Assembly (NCBI RefSeq): GCF_003284975.1 | Contig: NZ_QMEU01000021.1 | Span: 1 to 64,000 of the forward strand | DNA from: Mycobacterium colombiense | GTDB taxonomy: Bacteria; Actinomycetota; Actinomycetes; Mycobacteriales; Mycobacteriaceae | Length of the DNA stretch: 64,000 nucleotides | Direction of reading: 5' to 3' | In this document: positions 37,820-46,832 of the stretch, piece after piece | Layout: the number at the start of each line of letters is the position of its first letter | How positions within the stretch are numbered: position 1 is the stretch's first letter | The notes under the pieces: model-generated | The model's input: only the letters and a program-made list of their open reading frames with translations | The model's database searches: none | What the model was told of the DNA's origin: nothing | Translations under genes and position numbers: made by a program

Positions 37820-38490
37820 CGGCACGCATCGGCATCATCACCTTTCCCGGCACGCTCGACGACGTCGACGCCGCCCGGGCCGCGCGCCGCGTCGGGGCGG
37901 AGCCGGTCAGCCTCTGGCACGCCGACGCCGATCTCAAGAGCGTCGATGCCGTGGTGGTGCCCGGCGGCTTCTCCTATGGCGACTATCTGCGCGCCGGTGC
38001 GATCGCCAGGTTCGCCCCGGTGATGACCGAGGTGGTGGAGGGCGCACGGCGCGGCCTGCCGGTGTTGGGCATTTGCAACGGTTTTCAGGTGCTCTGCGAG
38101 GCGGGCCTGTTGCCCGGAGCGCTGACGCGCAACGTGGGTCTGCACTTCATCTGTCGCGACGTGTGGCTGCGGGTGGCCTCGACCTCGACGGCGTGGACGT
38201 CGCGCTTCGAGCCCGACGCCGACCTGCTGGTCCCGCTGAAATCCGGCGAGGGACGCTACGTGGCGCCCGCCGAGGTGATCGAGGAGCTCGAGGGTGAGGG
38301 GCGGGTGGTGTTCCGTTACCACGAAAACGCCAACGGCTCGCTGCACGACATCGCCGGGGTGAGCTCCGCCAACGGCCGCGTGGTGGGTCTGATGCCGCAT
38401 CCCGAGCACGCCATCGAAGCGCTGACCGGGCCGTCGGATGACGGCCTGGGCCTGTTCTATTCCGTGCTCGACGGCGTGCTCGCCGGCTGA
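37816..38490 (+). CDS. purQ: FGAM synthetase glutaminase subunit PurQ
   Basis: The 224-residue class I glutamine amidotransferase equals Rv0788 in length. The nucleophile is in [13 protein letters not shown] (about Cys89), and the His-Glu pair is in PHPEHAIE near the C terminus. [15 protein letters not shown] is a family signature. It releases ammonia from glutamine for PurL. The GTG start overlaps the purS stop. The 3' end overlaps the convergent wax ester synthase-like gene by 34 bases. The PurL subunit lies 25 kb away at 63147. Confidence 0.96.
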   Translation: MTARIGIITFPGTLDDVDAARAARRVGAEPVSLWHADADLKSVDAVVVPGGFSYGDYLRAGAIARFAPVMTEVVEGARRGLPVLGICNGFQVLCEAGLLPGALTRNVGLHFICRDVWLRVASTSTAWTSRFEPDADLLVPLKSGEGRYVAPAEVIEELEGEGRVVFRYHENANGSLHDIAGVSSANGRVVGLMPHPEHAIEALTGPSDDGLGLFYSVLDGVLAG

Positions 38491-39872
38491 GCGGAAACGC
38501 CTGCGGCGTCGCGTAATTCGGCAAAGGACGCACCGATGGCGTCGGTGGCCTCGTGCGGGTCGTGGAAAGTTTGGTCGTCGGTGAGTACCGCAAGGCCGAG
38601 CCGGTCCACGTAACTCCACACGGTGATGTTGACCGGGGCGCCGGGAGACAGCACGCCGGTGGAGTAGATCTCGCTGACGGCCGCGCCACCGAAGTGGCCC
38701 CGTTCGCGCGGGCCCACCACGCTGGACACCGCGACGTTCATCAGCTTGTTGGGCGCGTCGCGCAGGCCCAGCCATCGAAACGCGGCGGGGGCCAACGCGG
38801 TGGGCAGGTAGGCCATCATCTTCCCGTACAGCTCCGGGCCCAGGACTTCGTGGTCCTCCTTGGCGATCTTGGTGGCCAGGGCGACCAATCGGGCCCGTTC
38901 CACCGGGTCGGCGACGTGGACCGGCAGCGAGATCATCAGCCCGCTGATCTCGTTGCCGGTGATCCGGTCCGACTTGTCGGTGGCCGTCGGCACCGAGGCG
39001 ATGATCGGGCGATCGGCCGCGCCGTCATAGGCCAGCAGCAGCGTTCGCAACCCGCCGGTGGCCATCGCCAGCACCACGTCGTTCACCGTGATGCCCAACG
39101 CTTTTGCCGTCGCCTTGACCTCGGGCAGTGACAACGAGGCACTGGCGAACCAGCGTCGCGGCGAGACGACGTGGTTGAGGAAGGTCGGCGGGGCGTCGAA
39201 CGCGTCGGCCAGGTCGGGGTGATCGCCGCGCTCGCGGGACCGGCGGCGCACCCGCATCATCCCGACCGCCGCGTCCCTGAGCAGCCCGGGCAGTTCGCCG
39301 ATCTGGCGGACGTGGTCGCGCGCCGCCGCGCGCACCAGGTCGGCATTGGACATCGGGACGCCGGCTTCGTCGTTGTCGCGCTCGTCGGTGTGCCCGTCGC
39401 GCAGGTCCATCGCGCGGGCCAGGAGGTTGACCGAGGCGACTCCGTCGGCCAGCGCGTGGTGAACCTTTCCGATCAGGGCGAATCGCCCACCGGCGAGCCC
39501 CTCGGCGAAATGAAACTCCCACAGCGGACGACTGCGGTCCAGGGGGGTGGACGCCACCTCACCGATCACCTGATCGAGCTCGCGCCGCCCACCCGGGGCG
39601 GGCACCTGCACCCGCCGCAGGTGATAGTCGAGGTCGACCTCGCAATTCTCCTGCCACATCGGGTGATGCAGATGCCACGGGATGTCAACGAGCTTGTAGC
39701 GCAACGGTTCCAGCAGATGGAGCCGGCGACGCACGTGGCGGCGGAAGGCCTCGAACCCGAATTCGCCGTCGGCGTCGGTCGGGTCGATGACGGCCACCTT
39801 GAGGGTGTGCGTGTGCAGGTTGGGCGTCTCGCTGTAGAGCAGCATCGCGTCCATGCCGTTGAGTCGCTTCAC
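38457..39872 (-). CDS. Wax ester synthase/diacylglycerol acyltransferase (WS/DGAT)
   Basis: The 471-residue protein begins [15 protein letters not shown], the typical WS/DGAT start, and has the active-site HHALADG (HHxxxDG) around residues 137-143. C-terminal NPxxN-region features such as ITVNDVVLA and SSVVGPRE are present. These enzymes make triacylglycerol or wax esters from acyl-CoA at the membrane face; mycobacteria carry many. The GTG at 39872 is seven bases or fewer from a strong GGAGGTGACC. M. tuberculosis has no tgs gene at this place. It follows an acyltransferase gene by 28 bases, so the two probably cooperate in neutral lipid synthesis. Confidence 0.93.
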   Translation of the reverse strand: MKRLNGMDAMLLYSETPNLHTHTLKVAVIDPTDADGEFGFEAFRRHVRRRLHLLEPLRYKLVDIPWHLHHPMWQENCEVDLDYHLRRVQVPAPGGRRELDQVIGEVASTPLDRSRPLWEFHFAEGLAGGRFALIGKVHHALADGVASVNLLARAMDLRDGHTDERDNDEAGVPMSNADLVRAAARDHVRQIGELPGLLRDAAVGMMRVRRRSRERGDHPDLADAFDAPPTFLNHVVSPRRWFASASLSLPEVKATAKALGITVNDVVLAMATGGLRTLLLAYDGAADRPIIASVPTATDKSDRITGNEISGLMISLPVHVADPVERARLVALATKIAKEDHEVLGPELYGKMMAYLPTALAPAAFRWLGLRDAPNKLMNVAVSSVVGPRERGHFGGAAVSEIYSTGVLSPGAPVNITVWSYVDRLGLAVLTDDQTFHDPHEATDAIGASFAELRDAAGVSAQPASTPSSTE

Positions 39873-39900
39873 AGGTCACCTCCAGCGGCCCCGGGCGTCG

Positions 39901-40716
39901 TCAGCCCAGGATCGGGAACCGGCGCTCACCGGCGAGCCGCTGGAGCGCGGCTTCCATGACGGCGCGTACGTGGGCGTCGACCTCGTCGACGTCGGGATCC
40001 TTGCCGAATTGGGCGGTGATGTCGATCGGCTCGAGAATCTCGGTGACGATCTTTGCCGGCAGGGGCACGTTGGGCGGGAAGATGACGCTGAAACCGAACG
40101 GGAACCCGACGCTGATCGGCAGGATGTCCACTCGCGCTTTGCTTAGACCCAGCTTGCGGGCCAGCCAGTTGCCCCGGGTCAGGAACAGCTGGGTCTCCTG
40201 GGCGCCGATGGATACGGCCGGCACGATCGGCACCCCGGCTTCGATGGCGGTGCGCACGTAACCGGTGCGGCCGTTGAAGTCGATCGTGTTCGCACTGAAG
40301 GTCGGCCGGTAGGAGTCGTAGTCGCCGCCGGGGAACACCAGCACCACCGCGCCCGAGTGCAACGCGGTCGCGGCGTTTTCGCGGCTGGCCTCGATGACCC
40401 CGAGCCGGCGCAGCCAGCCATCCAAGGGGCCGATGAACAGCCCGTAGTGGCCGAGGGTGTAGACCGGCCGGTCGTAGCCGAAGTGTTGGTAGAAGGCGGG
40501 GGAGAAGATCAGCACGTCCGGGGTCAGCATGCCGCCCGAGTGGTTGGAGACCACCAAAGCCCCGCCCGAGGACGGGACGTTGTCGATGTGTCGCACCTCG
40601 GCCCGGTAATACCGTTTGATGGCCGGTCCGAGCACCTTTGCCACCTGTTCGGTGAGCGCCGGATCCCATTTGGCGGTTTCGTGGTTGTCCGCCGCGTCCA
40701 CACCGTTGCCCGTCAT
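39901..40716 (-). CDS. Lysophospholipid acyltransferase-family (LPLAT) protein
   Basis: The 271-residue protein has the acyltransferase block I as VSNHSGGMLTPD (NHx...D with a longer spacer) and VLVFPGGDYDSYRP, a pattern seen in LPLAT/DGAT2-like bacterial proteins. It has a hydrophobic patch but no clear signal. It is followed after 28 bases by the WS/DGAT gene, which suggests an operon in which this enzyme acylates a glycerolipid intermediate and WS/DGAT completes it. The ATG at 40716 follows GGGGAGCC. The acyl acceptor is not known. Confidence 0.86.
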   Translation of the reverse strand: MTGNGVDAADNHETAKWDPALTEQVAKVLGPAIKRYYRAEVRHIDNVPSSGGALVVSNHSGGMLTPDVLIFSPAFYQHFGYDRPVYTLGHYGLFIGPLDGWLRRLGVIEASRENAATALHSGAVVLVFPGGDYDSYRPTFSANTIDFNGRTGYVRTAIEAGVPIVPAVSIGAQETQLFLTRGNWLARKLGLSKARVDILPISVGFPFGFSVIFPPNVPLPAKIVTEILEPIDITAQFGKDPDVDEVDAHVRAVMEAALQRLAGERRFPILG

Positions 40717-40797
40717 GGCTCCCCGCTGTCCGTTCTGCGCTCTTTGCTATTTGTTGCCGGTGTGACGCCGGTCTCAAACCTGGACCCCTGGCTGGCA

Positions 40798-40820
40798 TAT
40801 GCTACTCTCCATTTAGGAGA
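40798..40820 (+). promoter_or_regulatory. Epimerase-gene promoter with overlapping palindrome
   Basis: TATGCT at 40798-40803 fits a -10 box. Just downstream, TCTCC at 40806-40810 and GGAGA at 40816-40820 are inverted arms around ATTTA. Flanking bases (GG-ATATG outward on both sides) extend the symmetry imperfectly over about 35 bases. A repressor bound here would cover the transcription start. The regulator is not identified. Confidence 0.45.
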
Positions 40821-40864
40821 ATGTCATATCCGTTTGCTGGCAGGCAAGCGGGCAGTGGGGGAGC

Positions 40865-41938
40865 ATGTCCGAAAAGGTTCTGGTTACTGGGGGTTTCGGC
40901 CTCGTCGGGTCCCAGACGGTGCGGCGACTGATTGCCGACGGGCATTCGGTCGCCGCGGCCGACCTCGGTACCGCCGCCCAGCGCAAGGCTGCGAACTCGC
41001 TGCCGGTGGGCGCCGAGGCGCACTGGGCGGATCTGACCGACCCAACTCAGGTTGATCGCCTGCTCGCCGACACGTCGCCCACGGCCATCGTTCACCTGGC
41101 CGCGGTGATTCCGCCGGGAATTTATCGCCAGCCCGCGCTGGGCCGCCGCGTCAACGTCGACGCGACCGTCTCGTTGCTGCGCGCGGCGCAATCGCGGCCG
41201 CACCCGGTGCGGTTCATCCAGGCGTCCAGCAACGCCGTCTACGGCGCGCGCAACCCCCACCGCCACGCCGAGCTGTTGCGCCCGGATTCGCCGATGAACC
41301 CGGCCGACCTCTACGGCGCCCACAAGGCCGAAGCCGAACGCCACATTCGATCCGCGGATCTCGAGTGGGTCATCTTGCGCCTCGGCGGGGTGATGAGCGT
41401 GGAACCGGACGCGATGCCGTTCAGCGTCGACGCGTTGTACTTCGAAAGCGCCCTGCCGATCGATGGTCGCATCCACACCGTCGACGTGCGCGACGTCGCG
41501 CGCGCGTTCGCGGCGGCGGTCACCGCCGACGTCGCCGGTGAGACGCTGCTGATCGCCGGTGACGAGTCGCACCGCCTTCGGCAGGGTGAGATCGGCAAGG
41601 CGCTGGCGGCCGCACGTGGTCTGGTCGACGTCTTGCCCGGCGGCCGGCCGGGTGATCCGGACAGCGACGACGACTGGTTCGTCACCGATTGGATGGACAC
41701 CGTTCGCGCCCAGCAGGTTCTGGGATTCCAGCACCACTCGTGGCCGGACATGCTCACCGAGATGCGAGCCACGGCGGGGTGGCGGCGTTACCCGATGCGG
41801 CTGATCTCACCCCTGGCGCGGCGGTTCCTCAAGAGCCGTGCGGCCTACCGGGATGCGCCCGGACGCTACGCAGACCCGTGGGGCGCGATACGCGCCAAGC
41901 TGGGTGAGCCGCGCGCGGATGGCCCGTCGGCCGACTAG
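40865..41938 (+). CDS. NAD-dependent epimerase/dehydratase (extended SDR)
   Basis: The 357-residue extended SDR has GGFGLVGSQ for NAD binding, VHLAAVIPPG, a catalytic region in QASSNAVYG, and YGAHKAEAE as the YxxxK pair. The C-terminal part has WFVTDW and a basic tail. It resembles sugar epimerases and beta-hydroxysteroid dehydrogenase-like proteins. The ATG follows GGGGGAGC. It is divergent from the lipid acyltransferase pair across 148 bases with a promoter-overlapping palindrome. No sugar pathway genes are nearby, so the substrate is open. Confidence 0.86.
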   Translation: MSEKVLVTGGFGLVGSQTVRRLIADGHSVAAADLGTAAQRKAANSLPVGAEAHWADLTDPTQVDRLLADTSPTAIVHLAAVIPPGIYRQPALGRRVNVDATVSLLRAAQSRPHPVRFIQASSNAVYGARNPHRHAELLRPDSPMNPADLYGAHKAEAERHIRSADLEWVILRLGGVMSVEPDAMPFSVDALYFESALPIDGRIHTVDVRDVARAFAAAVTADVAGETLLIAGDESHRLRQGEIGKALAAARGLVDVLPGGRPGDPDSDDDWFVTDWMDTVRAQQVLGFQHHSWPDMLTEMRATAGWRRYPMRLISPLARRFLKSRAAYRDAPGRYADPWGAIRAKLGEPRADGPSAD

Positions 41939-41950
41939 CTCGGCGGATCT

Positions 41951-42418
41951 TCAGCCGGCGTCGCGCAGCAGTGACCGTTCCGTAAAAGGCAATTCGACGG
42001 ACGGACTCAGTTCCTCGAAGAGCTCGGTGGCGTCCGTGATGGTCCGGTCGACGAACGACGCGAAATCGTTGAACGAGACGTCGTTTCGGACCCATTGCGA
42101 CTTGCGTGCCACCACGCCAATGCGCTGTGGATCCGACGAGCCGTGCACGATCGCGGTGACGTGGCGGTCAAGACGGTTCCACCTGTCGGCGAAGTACGTC
42201 AGCCAGGGGCGGTCGGCCGCCGGGAAGTAACACCCCGGGCTGACCCGGATGATCAGCACGTCGTCATGCGCGGGCGAGACCTCGAAGTGAATGTGCAGGC
42301 GCCGCGGAGCGCTGGTGACGAAGAAGTATTCGCCGTCGTGGTGGCCACGAAAATAGCGCCGCCCGCGGGTGCGCAGGTAACGTTCGACCAGGTTCGCGCA
42401 CAGCTGCTCATTCGTCAT
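41951..42418 (-). CDS. Hypothetical protein, possibly YbjN-like fold
   Basis: The 155-residue soluble protein has an N-terminal helix (NEQLCANLVERYL), several short strands (EYFFVTSAP, LHIHFEVSP, DVLIIRVSPG) and a helix ending in ATELFEEL. The helix-strand-helix pattern is reminiscent of YbjN or type III chaperone-like proteins, but I am not certain. I use the ATG at 42418; an open frame runs to 42448. It converges on the epimerase gene with a 12-base gap. No function can be assigned. Confidence 0.65.
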   Translation of the reverse strand: MTNEQLCANLVERYLRTRGRRYFRGHHDGEYFFVTSAPRRLHIHFEVSPAHDDVLIIRVSPGCYFPAADRPWLTYFADRWNRLDRHVTAIVHGSSDPQRIGVVARKSQWVRNDVSFNDFASFVDRTITDATELFEELSPSVELPFTERSLLRDAG

Positions 42419-42508
42419 GAATAGATGTTGCGGCCGACGGCTATGCAAATGCTTGGAGCCAAGCGATGCGGAACCGAAGAATTCGTTGAGAATTCGCTGA
42501 GTGGCCCG

Positions 42509-43336
42509 CTACGCCTCGTCGCGCCGTTCCACGATGCCGGCGCCGGGACCCGGGACCGTGCGCGGCAACGTGACCGAAAACCTGTATCGCTCGGGGCGAT
42601 AGTGGAATTCCACCACCTCGAGCGGCTTGCCGTCATGGCCGTAGCTGGTGCGTTCGAGGACCAGCACGGGTGAACCCAGCGGCAGGTTTAGGGCGCCGGC
42701 CACCTCCAACGATGCGCCGGCCGCGTGAATCTCATAGTTGGCCCGCGCGATCGGAATCTCGAGTCGCCGCTCCCACATGGTGTAGGTGCTTTCCATCGCC
42801 TGCGTGGTCTGCGCGTCGGTCGCGCTCTTCAGCAAGGGCTCGACGGCCTTGCCCAATCCGGGTGGCAGATAGGCGATCATCAGGGCGAGGGGTTGCTCGC
42901 CGTCCCGGAACCGCCTGTGCACACAGAGGACTTTGGACAGGCCGAGAGTTTCGGCGATTCGCTGCGGCGCATCTTCGACGCGGTGCGACAAGACGTCGAC
43001 GTTCGGTGTGATCCCGGAGCCGGCCAGAACCTCGGTGATGGTGCGCACGCCGGGTCCGAGTTCTTGTTTGACCGGGTTGGCCACGAAGGTGCCCAGGCCC
43101 TGCTTTCGCACTAGCCATCCTTGGCGTTCGAGCAGCCCGACGGCCGCGCGCACGGTCACCCGGCTCACGCGGGTGCGGTCGATGAGCTCTCGCTCGGTGG
43201 GCAGTCGCGCGCCGCGGGGCAGGCGCTGTTTGACGATCGCCGCCTTGAGGGCTTCGGCGAGCTGGGTGCTGGCCGGCACGCTGCCGCGCGATATCCGGAG
43301 GTCGGCGGCGTCGAGATCCAGCGCGTCGGGGGGCAC
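42509..43336 (-). CDS. GntR-family regulator with UTRA ligand domain (HutC type), Rv0792c-like
   Basis: The 275-residue protein has an N-terminal winged helix (LPTERELIDRTRVSRVTVRA, about residues 44-63) and a C-terminal UTRA domain with VLERTSYGHDGKPLEVVEFHYR, typical of the HutC subfamily. It corresponds to Rv0792c. The M. tuberculosis neighbours Rv0789c to Rv0791c are missing here. The start is a GTG at 43336. UTRA domains bind small metabolites such as sugars or urocanate; the effector is not evident. It probably controls a nearby oxidoreductase, but no operator was confirmed. Confidence 0.9.
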   Translation of the reverse strand: MPPDALDLDAADLRISRGSVPASTQLAEALKAAIVKQRLPRGARLPTERELIDRTRVSRVTVRAAVGLLERQGWLVRKQGLGTFVANPVKQELGPGVRTITEVLAGSGITPNVDVLSHRVEDAPQRIAETLGLSKVLCVHRRFRDGEQPLALMIAYLPPGLGKAVEPLLKSATDAQTTQAMESTYTMWERRLEIPIARANYEIHAAGASLEVAGALNLPLGSPVLVLERTSYGHDGKPLEVVEFHYRPERYRFSVTLPRTVPGPGAGIVERRDEA

Positions 43337-43393
43337 GGGATGTATTAAAACGTCTCGTCTCGGCGTGGTAAAGGCGCGGTACTGATCCGGTCG

Positions 43394-43801
43394 CTACGGC
43401 CGGTCGAGATCGATCCGCACCGTCAGCAGATCGGTGCCCAAAGCGCGCACCAGCGAGCTGTTGAACCGCGGCAGGACCGCCAATCGGGCGACCGCGTCAT
43501 CCTCGGGTAGCAGGACGGCCGTTCCCGATCGCCAGCGGCCGCGAATTCGGATGCGAATCCGGTTGTCGGCCTTGATGTTTCGGACGTAATCCGACGAGTC
43601 GCCGTGGTCGGATACCAGCCAGAACGCTCCTTTTTCGAGCCGTCCTCCCACCGGGGTGCGCCGTGGCCGTCCGCTGACGCGGCCAGTTGTCTCCAGCAGT
43701 ACCTGGGTGGGCAGACGCCGGGTGACTGGGTTGGCTACGTACCGATGAAAGCGGCTGACCCAGCGGCGTTTGCGGTCGGGGAGGGGTCCGTTCATGCTCA
43801 T
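43394..43801 (-). CDS. Deazaflavin (F420)-dependent nitroreductase/quinone reductase family protein
   Basis: The 135-residue protein has the split beta-barrel pattern of the DDN/FGD-type FDOR-A family: VLLETTGRVSGRPRRTPVGG, FWLVSDHGDSSDYVRNI and IRIRGRW. The conserved basic SGRPRRTP loop binds the F420 tail in relatives. Such enzymes use reduced F420 to reduce quinones or nitro compounds, sometimes as membrane-associated proteins. I start at the ATG at 43801; ATGs at 43795 and 43813 are alternatives, and an open frame to 44167 overlaps the divergent TetR. It faces that TetR gene across a strong palindrome and is probably repressed by it. Confidence 0.85.
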   Translation of the reverse strand: MSMNGPLPDRKRRWVSRFHRYVANPVTRRLPTQVLLETTGRVSGRPRRTPVGGRLEKGAFWLVSDHGDSSDYVRNIKADNRIRIRIRGRWRSGTAVLLPEDDAVARLAVLPRFNSSLVRALGTDLLTVRIDLDRP

Positions 43802-43811
43802 GACACTCAGC

Positions 43812-43838
43812 ATTGTCGAGACTGGCGGTCTCGTCAAT
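43812..43838. promoter_or_regulatory. Candidate TetR operator between reductase and TetR genes
   Basis: Arms ATTGTCGAGAC (43812-43822) and GTCTCGTCAAT (43828-43838) are inverted with one mismatch around a five-base spacer. The site lies between the divergent reductase start (43801) and the TetR start (43859), next to the TetR -10 box. Its length and symmetry are typical of TetR dimers. Confidence 0.65.
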
Positions 43839-43846
43839 AGGAGCGC

Positions 43847-43852
43847 TAGCCT
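43847..43852 (+). promoter_or_regulatory. -10 box of the TetR-VOC operon, leaderless type
   Basis: TAGCCT fits TANNNT and ends six bases before the GTG at 43859. The palindrome at 43812-43838 ends nine bases upstream, where a repressor would block polymerase. Confidence 0.5.
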
Positions 43853-43858
43853 GCAGCT

Positions 43859-44455
43859 GTGACGGTGAACCGGCGGGCGCATACGGGCAGCCGACGCAAT
43901 GAAGCGGCGGAGCGGGCAATCCTGGATGCGGCCGCGGACTTGTTGGCCGCCGGGGGCGGAGACGTTCAGATCACTGTGTCCGCCATCGCCGAGCGGGCAG
44001 GCGTAGGCAAACAGACGATCTACCGCTGGTGGCCGTCGAAAAGCGCGGTGCTGCTCGATGCGATGGTGCACCGGGCGCAGCAAGCCGCACCGATACCCCA
44101 CACCGGGCGCCTGGACGGCGATCTGCGCGCGTTTCTCAGCTCCACCTTTTCCGCCGCGGCCGTGCATCGCACGCTGCTGATGGGCGCGCTACGTGAGGCG
44201 CTGGGCGACGTTGCGACGATGGAGCGGCTGGCGGCCTTCACCGCGGCGCGTCGCGATGAGTTGGCGCGGATATTGAACCGGGCCGAAACCCGCGGTGAGA
44301 TCTCACCGATGGACCGGCCCGAAATCGTGGTCGACCAGGTTTTCGGATTACTCTGGTACCGAATGGCTTTCGCTCACCAGCCGCTCGATGAGCAGGCCGC
44401 CGATGATTTGGCGGCCGCGGTGACGGCCCAGCTTCGCACGACTCGGGAGGATTAG
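43859..44455 (+). CDS. TetR-family regulator
   Basis: The 198-residue protein has an N-terminal helix-turn-helix (SAIAERAGVGKQTIYRWWPS, about residues 41-60) and a C-terminal domain like those of AcrR-type proteins with a tryptophan-tyrosine helix (FGLLWYRMAF). It is divergent from the F420-type reductase, and its GTG start is six bases from a -10 box. It is followed by a VOC gene after two bases. Probable role: repressor of the reductase and of itself, released by an aromatic or quinone-like inducer. The inducer is a guess. Confidence 0.9.
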   Translation: MTVNRRAHTGSRRNEAAERAILDAAADLLAAGGGDVQITVSAIAERAGVGKQTIYRWWPSKSAVLLDAMVHRAQQAAPIPHTGRLDGDLRAFLSSTFSAAAVHRTLLMGALREALGDVATMERLAAFTAARRDELARILNRAETRGEISPMDRPEIVVDQVFGLLWYRMAFAHQPLDEQAADDLAAAVTAQLRTTRED

Positions 44456-44457
44456 AC

Positions 44458-44856
44458 GTGCCGTTCGCCGTGGAGAGGTTCGACCACATCGTCTTGAATT
44501 GTCGCGACGTCGAAGCCACCGCCGCATGGTACGAGCGGGTGCTGGGCATGCGGCGTGAGACGTTCGGACCCGCGCGCAGAACGGCGCTGCGCTTCGGGGA
44601 GCAGAAGATCAACCTGCGACCGGTCGGGGCGTTGGCCGACGACGCCGACTGGTTCACGGGGTCCGTCGAGGCGGCCGGTTCCGAGGACCTGTGCTTTGTC
44701 ACGCGTGCCAGTCCCGATGACGTGCGCGCCCATCTTGCCGCGTGTGGGGTGGAGGTGATCGCCGGACCGGTGACCAAAGTAGGGGCCCTGGGCGAGATGA
44801 CCTCGCACTACTGCCGTGACGTCGACGGAAACCTGATCGAGATCGCCGTCTACTAG
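44458..44856 (+). CDS. Glyoxalase/VOC-superfamily protein
   Basis: The 132-residue protein has two beta-alpha-beta-beta-beta modules. Potential metal residues are His in FDHIVLNCRD near the start, His in MTSHYCRDVDGN and Glu in NLIEIAVY. This resembles bleomycin-resistance, glyoxalase and dioxygenase relatives. It begins two bases after the TetR stop, so the two form an operon. It ends with a four-base overlap of the convergent cupin gene. The substrate is unknown. Confidence 0.86.
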   Translation: MPFAVERFDHIVLNCRDVEATAAWYERVLGMRRETFGPARRTALRFGEQKINLRPVGALADDADWFTGSVEAAGSEDLCFVTRASPDDVRAHLAACGVEVIAGPVTKVGALGEMTSHYCRDVDGNLIEIAVY

Positions 44857-45317
44857 GAGTCGGCCAGCGGATACAGCGCGGGAAGGTTGATCACGATCGC
44901 TTCTTGGGTGCTGCGCGCGATCACCACCTCGGCGGTGTTGTCGGGGTCGGGGTTTTCCTCCCGGTGGGGCAGATACGGCGGGATGAAGACGTAATCGCCG
45001 GGCGCGGTGGCGATGCGGACCTCTCCGGTGCCGTCGTGAAAGACGAACTCCGGGTTGCCACTTCGCACATAGATGGCGGTTTCGGATTCACCGTGGTGGT
45101 GGTTGTCCGAGGCCGATCGCGGCGACGCGTGCGTCTCACCCATCCAGATCTTCTCCGCGCCGACAGACCGGCCGGACAGAGCGGCGAAGCGCCGCAGCCC
45201 CTCGGATTGTGCGGTGTCGGAGCTGATTTCGGACGCCTTGATGTGGCGTACCCGGTTGCGTGCGACCGGCGTCGCCGTGTCGTCGAAGTCTGGATGGAAT
45301 CCGTCTGCGGTGACCAT
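44853..45317 (-). CDS. Cupin-domain protein
   Basis: The 154-residue protein has a cupin barrel with motif 1 as DNHHHGESETAIYVRSG (three histidines and a glutamate, metal ligands) and motif 2 as PGDYVFIPPYLPHREENP. It is the last gene of a minus-strand run with the disulfide-family oxidoreductase (three-base gap). Small cupins of this type bind iron or manganese and act as isomerases or dioxygenases, or as sensors. The role here is unknown. Confidence 0.87.
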   Translation of the reverse strand: MVTADGFHPDFDDTATPVARNRVRHIKASEISSDTAQSEGLRRFAALSGRSVGAEKIWMGETHASPRSASDNHHHGESETAIYVRSGNPEFVFHDGTGEVRIATAPGDYVFIPPYLPHREENPDPDNTAEVVIARSTQEAIVINLPALYPLADS

Positions 45318-45320
45318 CGA

Positions 45321-46778
45321 TCAATTATCGTCCGTGGCGTCCCGATACGCTTCGAGCAGTCTGAGCCATAGCTCGCTGATGGTCGGGAAGCACGGCACCG
45401 CATGCCACAACCGGTCGATCGGCACTTGGCCGGCAACGGCGATAGTGGCCGAGTGCAGGAGCTCGGTCACGCCCGGGCCGACCATGGTCACGCCGAGCAG
45501 ATGGCCGCGGTCCGCATCGACCACCATCCGCGCGCGGCCCGTGTAGCCGTCCGCGTACAGCTTGGCCCCCATCACCACGTCACCGATTTCGACGTCCACC
45601 GTGCGGACCCGGTGCCCGGCCTGTTCGGCTTGCCCAGCCGTCAGTCCGACGGCGGCGGCTTCGGGATCGGTGAAGAAGGCCTGCGGCACCGCATGGTGGT
45701 CGGCGGTCGTCACGTGTGCACCCCACGGTTTGGTGTCCAATGGCTTTCCCGCCGCGCGGGCGCCGATGGCCGCGCCGGCAATGCGGCCCTGATACTTGCC
45801 CTGGTGAGTAAGCAGGGCCCGGTGATTGACGTCGCCGGCCGCGTAAAGCCAGCCCTCCTCGACGGTTCCGCGGACCAGGCAGGTGTCGTCCACCTCGAGC
45901 CAGCTGCCCGGCCTCAGTCCCACTGTCTCCAAACCGATGTCGTCGGTCAGCGGGGCGCGGCCGGTGGCGAATAGCACCTCGTTGACTTCCAACCCGGTGC
46001 CATCGTCCAAGTCGAGGACCACGTGAGATTCGTCCGGTCGGCGCAGCGCGCGAACCGATACCCCCGTCCGCACGTCGACACCCCCCTCGGTGAGGCCGCG
46101 CCCGATCAGCTCGCCCACGAAAGGCTCCATCCGCGGCAGCAGTCCCGAACCTCGCACCAACAGGGTCACCTGGGAGCCCAATCCCTGCCACGCCGTGGCC
46201 ATTTCGACGCCCACGCCGCCGGCGCCGACGACTGCCAGGCGCTCCGGGACCGTGCTGCTGTCGGTGGCCCGTCGATTGGTCCACGGCCGCGCCGCGGCAA
46301 GGCCTGGCAAGTCGGGCAATGCTGAGCGGCTCCCGGTGCAGATGACCACCGCATGCCGTGCGGTCAGCGCCAGCCGCTCGCCGTTGCCGTCGGTGACGAC
46401 GACGCGGCGCGCACCGTCGAGTCGCCCGTGCCCGCGTATCAGGGTCGCGCCGATCCCGCTCACCCAGTCGGCCTGGCTGCTGTCGTCCCAGTCGGTGACG
46501 TAGCGGTTGCGTCGGCGAAATACGCCGTCGGCGTTGAGCGGCCCGGTGACCGCCTCCCGTGCGCCGTCGATTCTGCGGGTGTCGGAAAGCGCAATCACCG
46601 GGCGCAGCAAAGCTTTACTGGGCACGCATGCCCAATACGAGCATTCGCCGCCGACGAGTTCTCGCTCGACCAGAGCAACACGCAGTCCCGCGGCGCGGGC
46701 GCGTTCGGCGGCGTTCTGGCCGATCGGCCCGGCGCCGAGCACCACAACGTCGAAGTCTCCTCCGCCAACTGCTGCCAT
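45321..46778 (-). CDS. FAD-dependent pyridine nucleotide-disulfide oxidoreductase, Rv0794c-type
   Basis: The 485-residue protein has an N-terminal FAD site ([12 protein letters not shown]), a redox-active pair in [11 protein letters not shown] (C-x4-C), a second Rossmann motif ([12 protein letters not shown]) and a dimerisation domain ending in [13 protein letters not shown], which supplies the catalytic His and Glu. It resembles dihydrolipoamide dehydrogenase and mercuric reductase. Unlike them, the usual LNVGCIP is replaced by SYWACVP, so the disulfide partner may differ. It is probably cytosolic. The upstream HAD gene ends 54 bases before its start. Confidence 0.9.
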   Translation of the reverse strand: MAAVGGGDFDVVVLGAGPIGQNAAERARAAGLRVALVERELVGGECSYWACVPSKALLRPVIALSDTRRIDGAREAVTGPLNADGVFRRRNRYVTDWDDSSQADWVSGIGATLIRGHGRLDGARRVVVTDGNGERLALTARHAVVICTGSRSALPDLPGLAAARPWTNRRATDSSTVPERLAVVGAGGVGVEMATAWQGLGSQVTLLVRGSGLLPRMEPFVGELIGRGLTEGGVDVRTGVSVRALRRPDESHVVLDLDDGTGLEVNEVLFATGRAPLTDDIGLETVGLRPGSWLEVDDTCLVRGTVEEGWLYAAGDVNHRALLTHQGKYQGRIAGAAIGARAAGKPLDTKPWGAHVTTADHHAVPQAFFTDPEAAAVGLTAGQAEQAGHRVRTVDVEIGDVVMGAKLYADGYTGRARMVVDADRGHLLGVTMVGPGVTELLHSATIAVAGQVPIDRLWHAVPCFPTISELWLRLLEAYRDATDDN

Positions 46779-46832
46779 GGTCGACGATCCCTTCGCTTGG
46801 TGGCCACGACGCCGACGGCGCGCGACGTGTTC

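Noticed and set aside
43802-44167. Longer version of the F420-type reductase
   Set aside because: The extension is antisense to the TetR gene and would include the operator.
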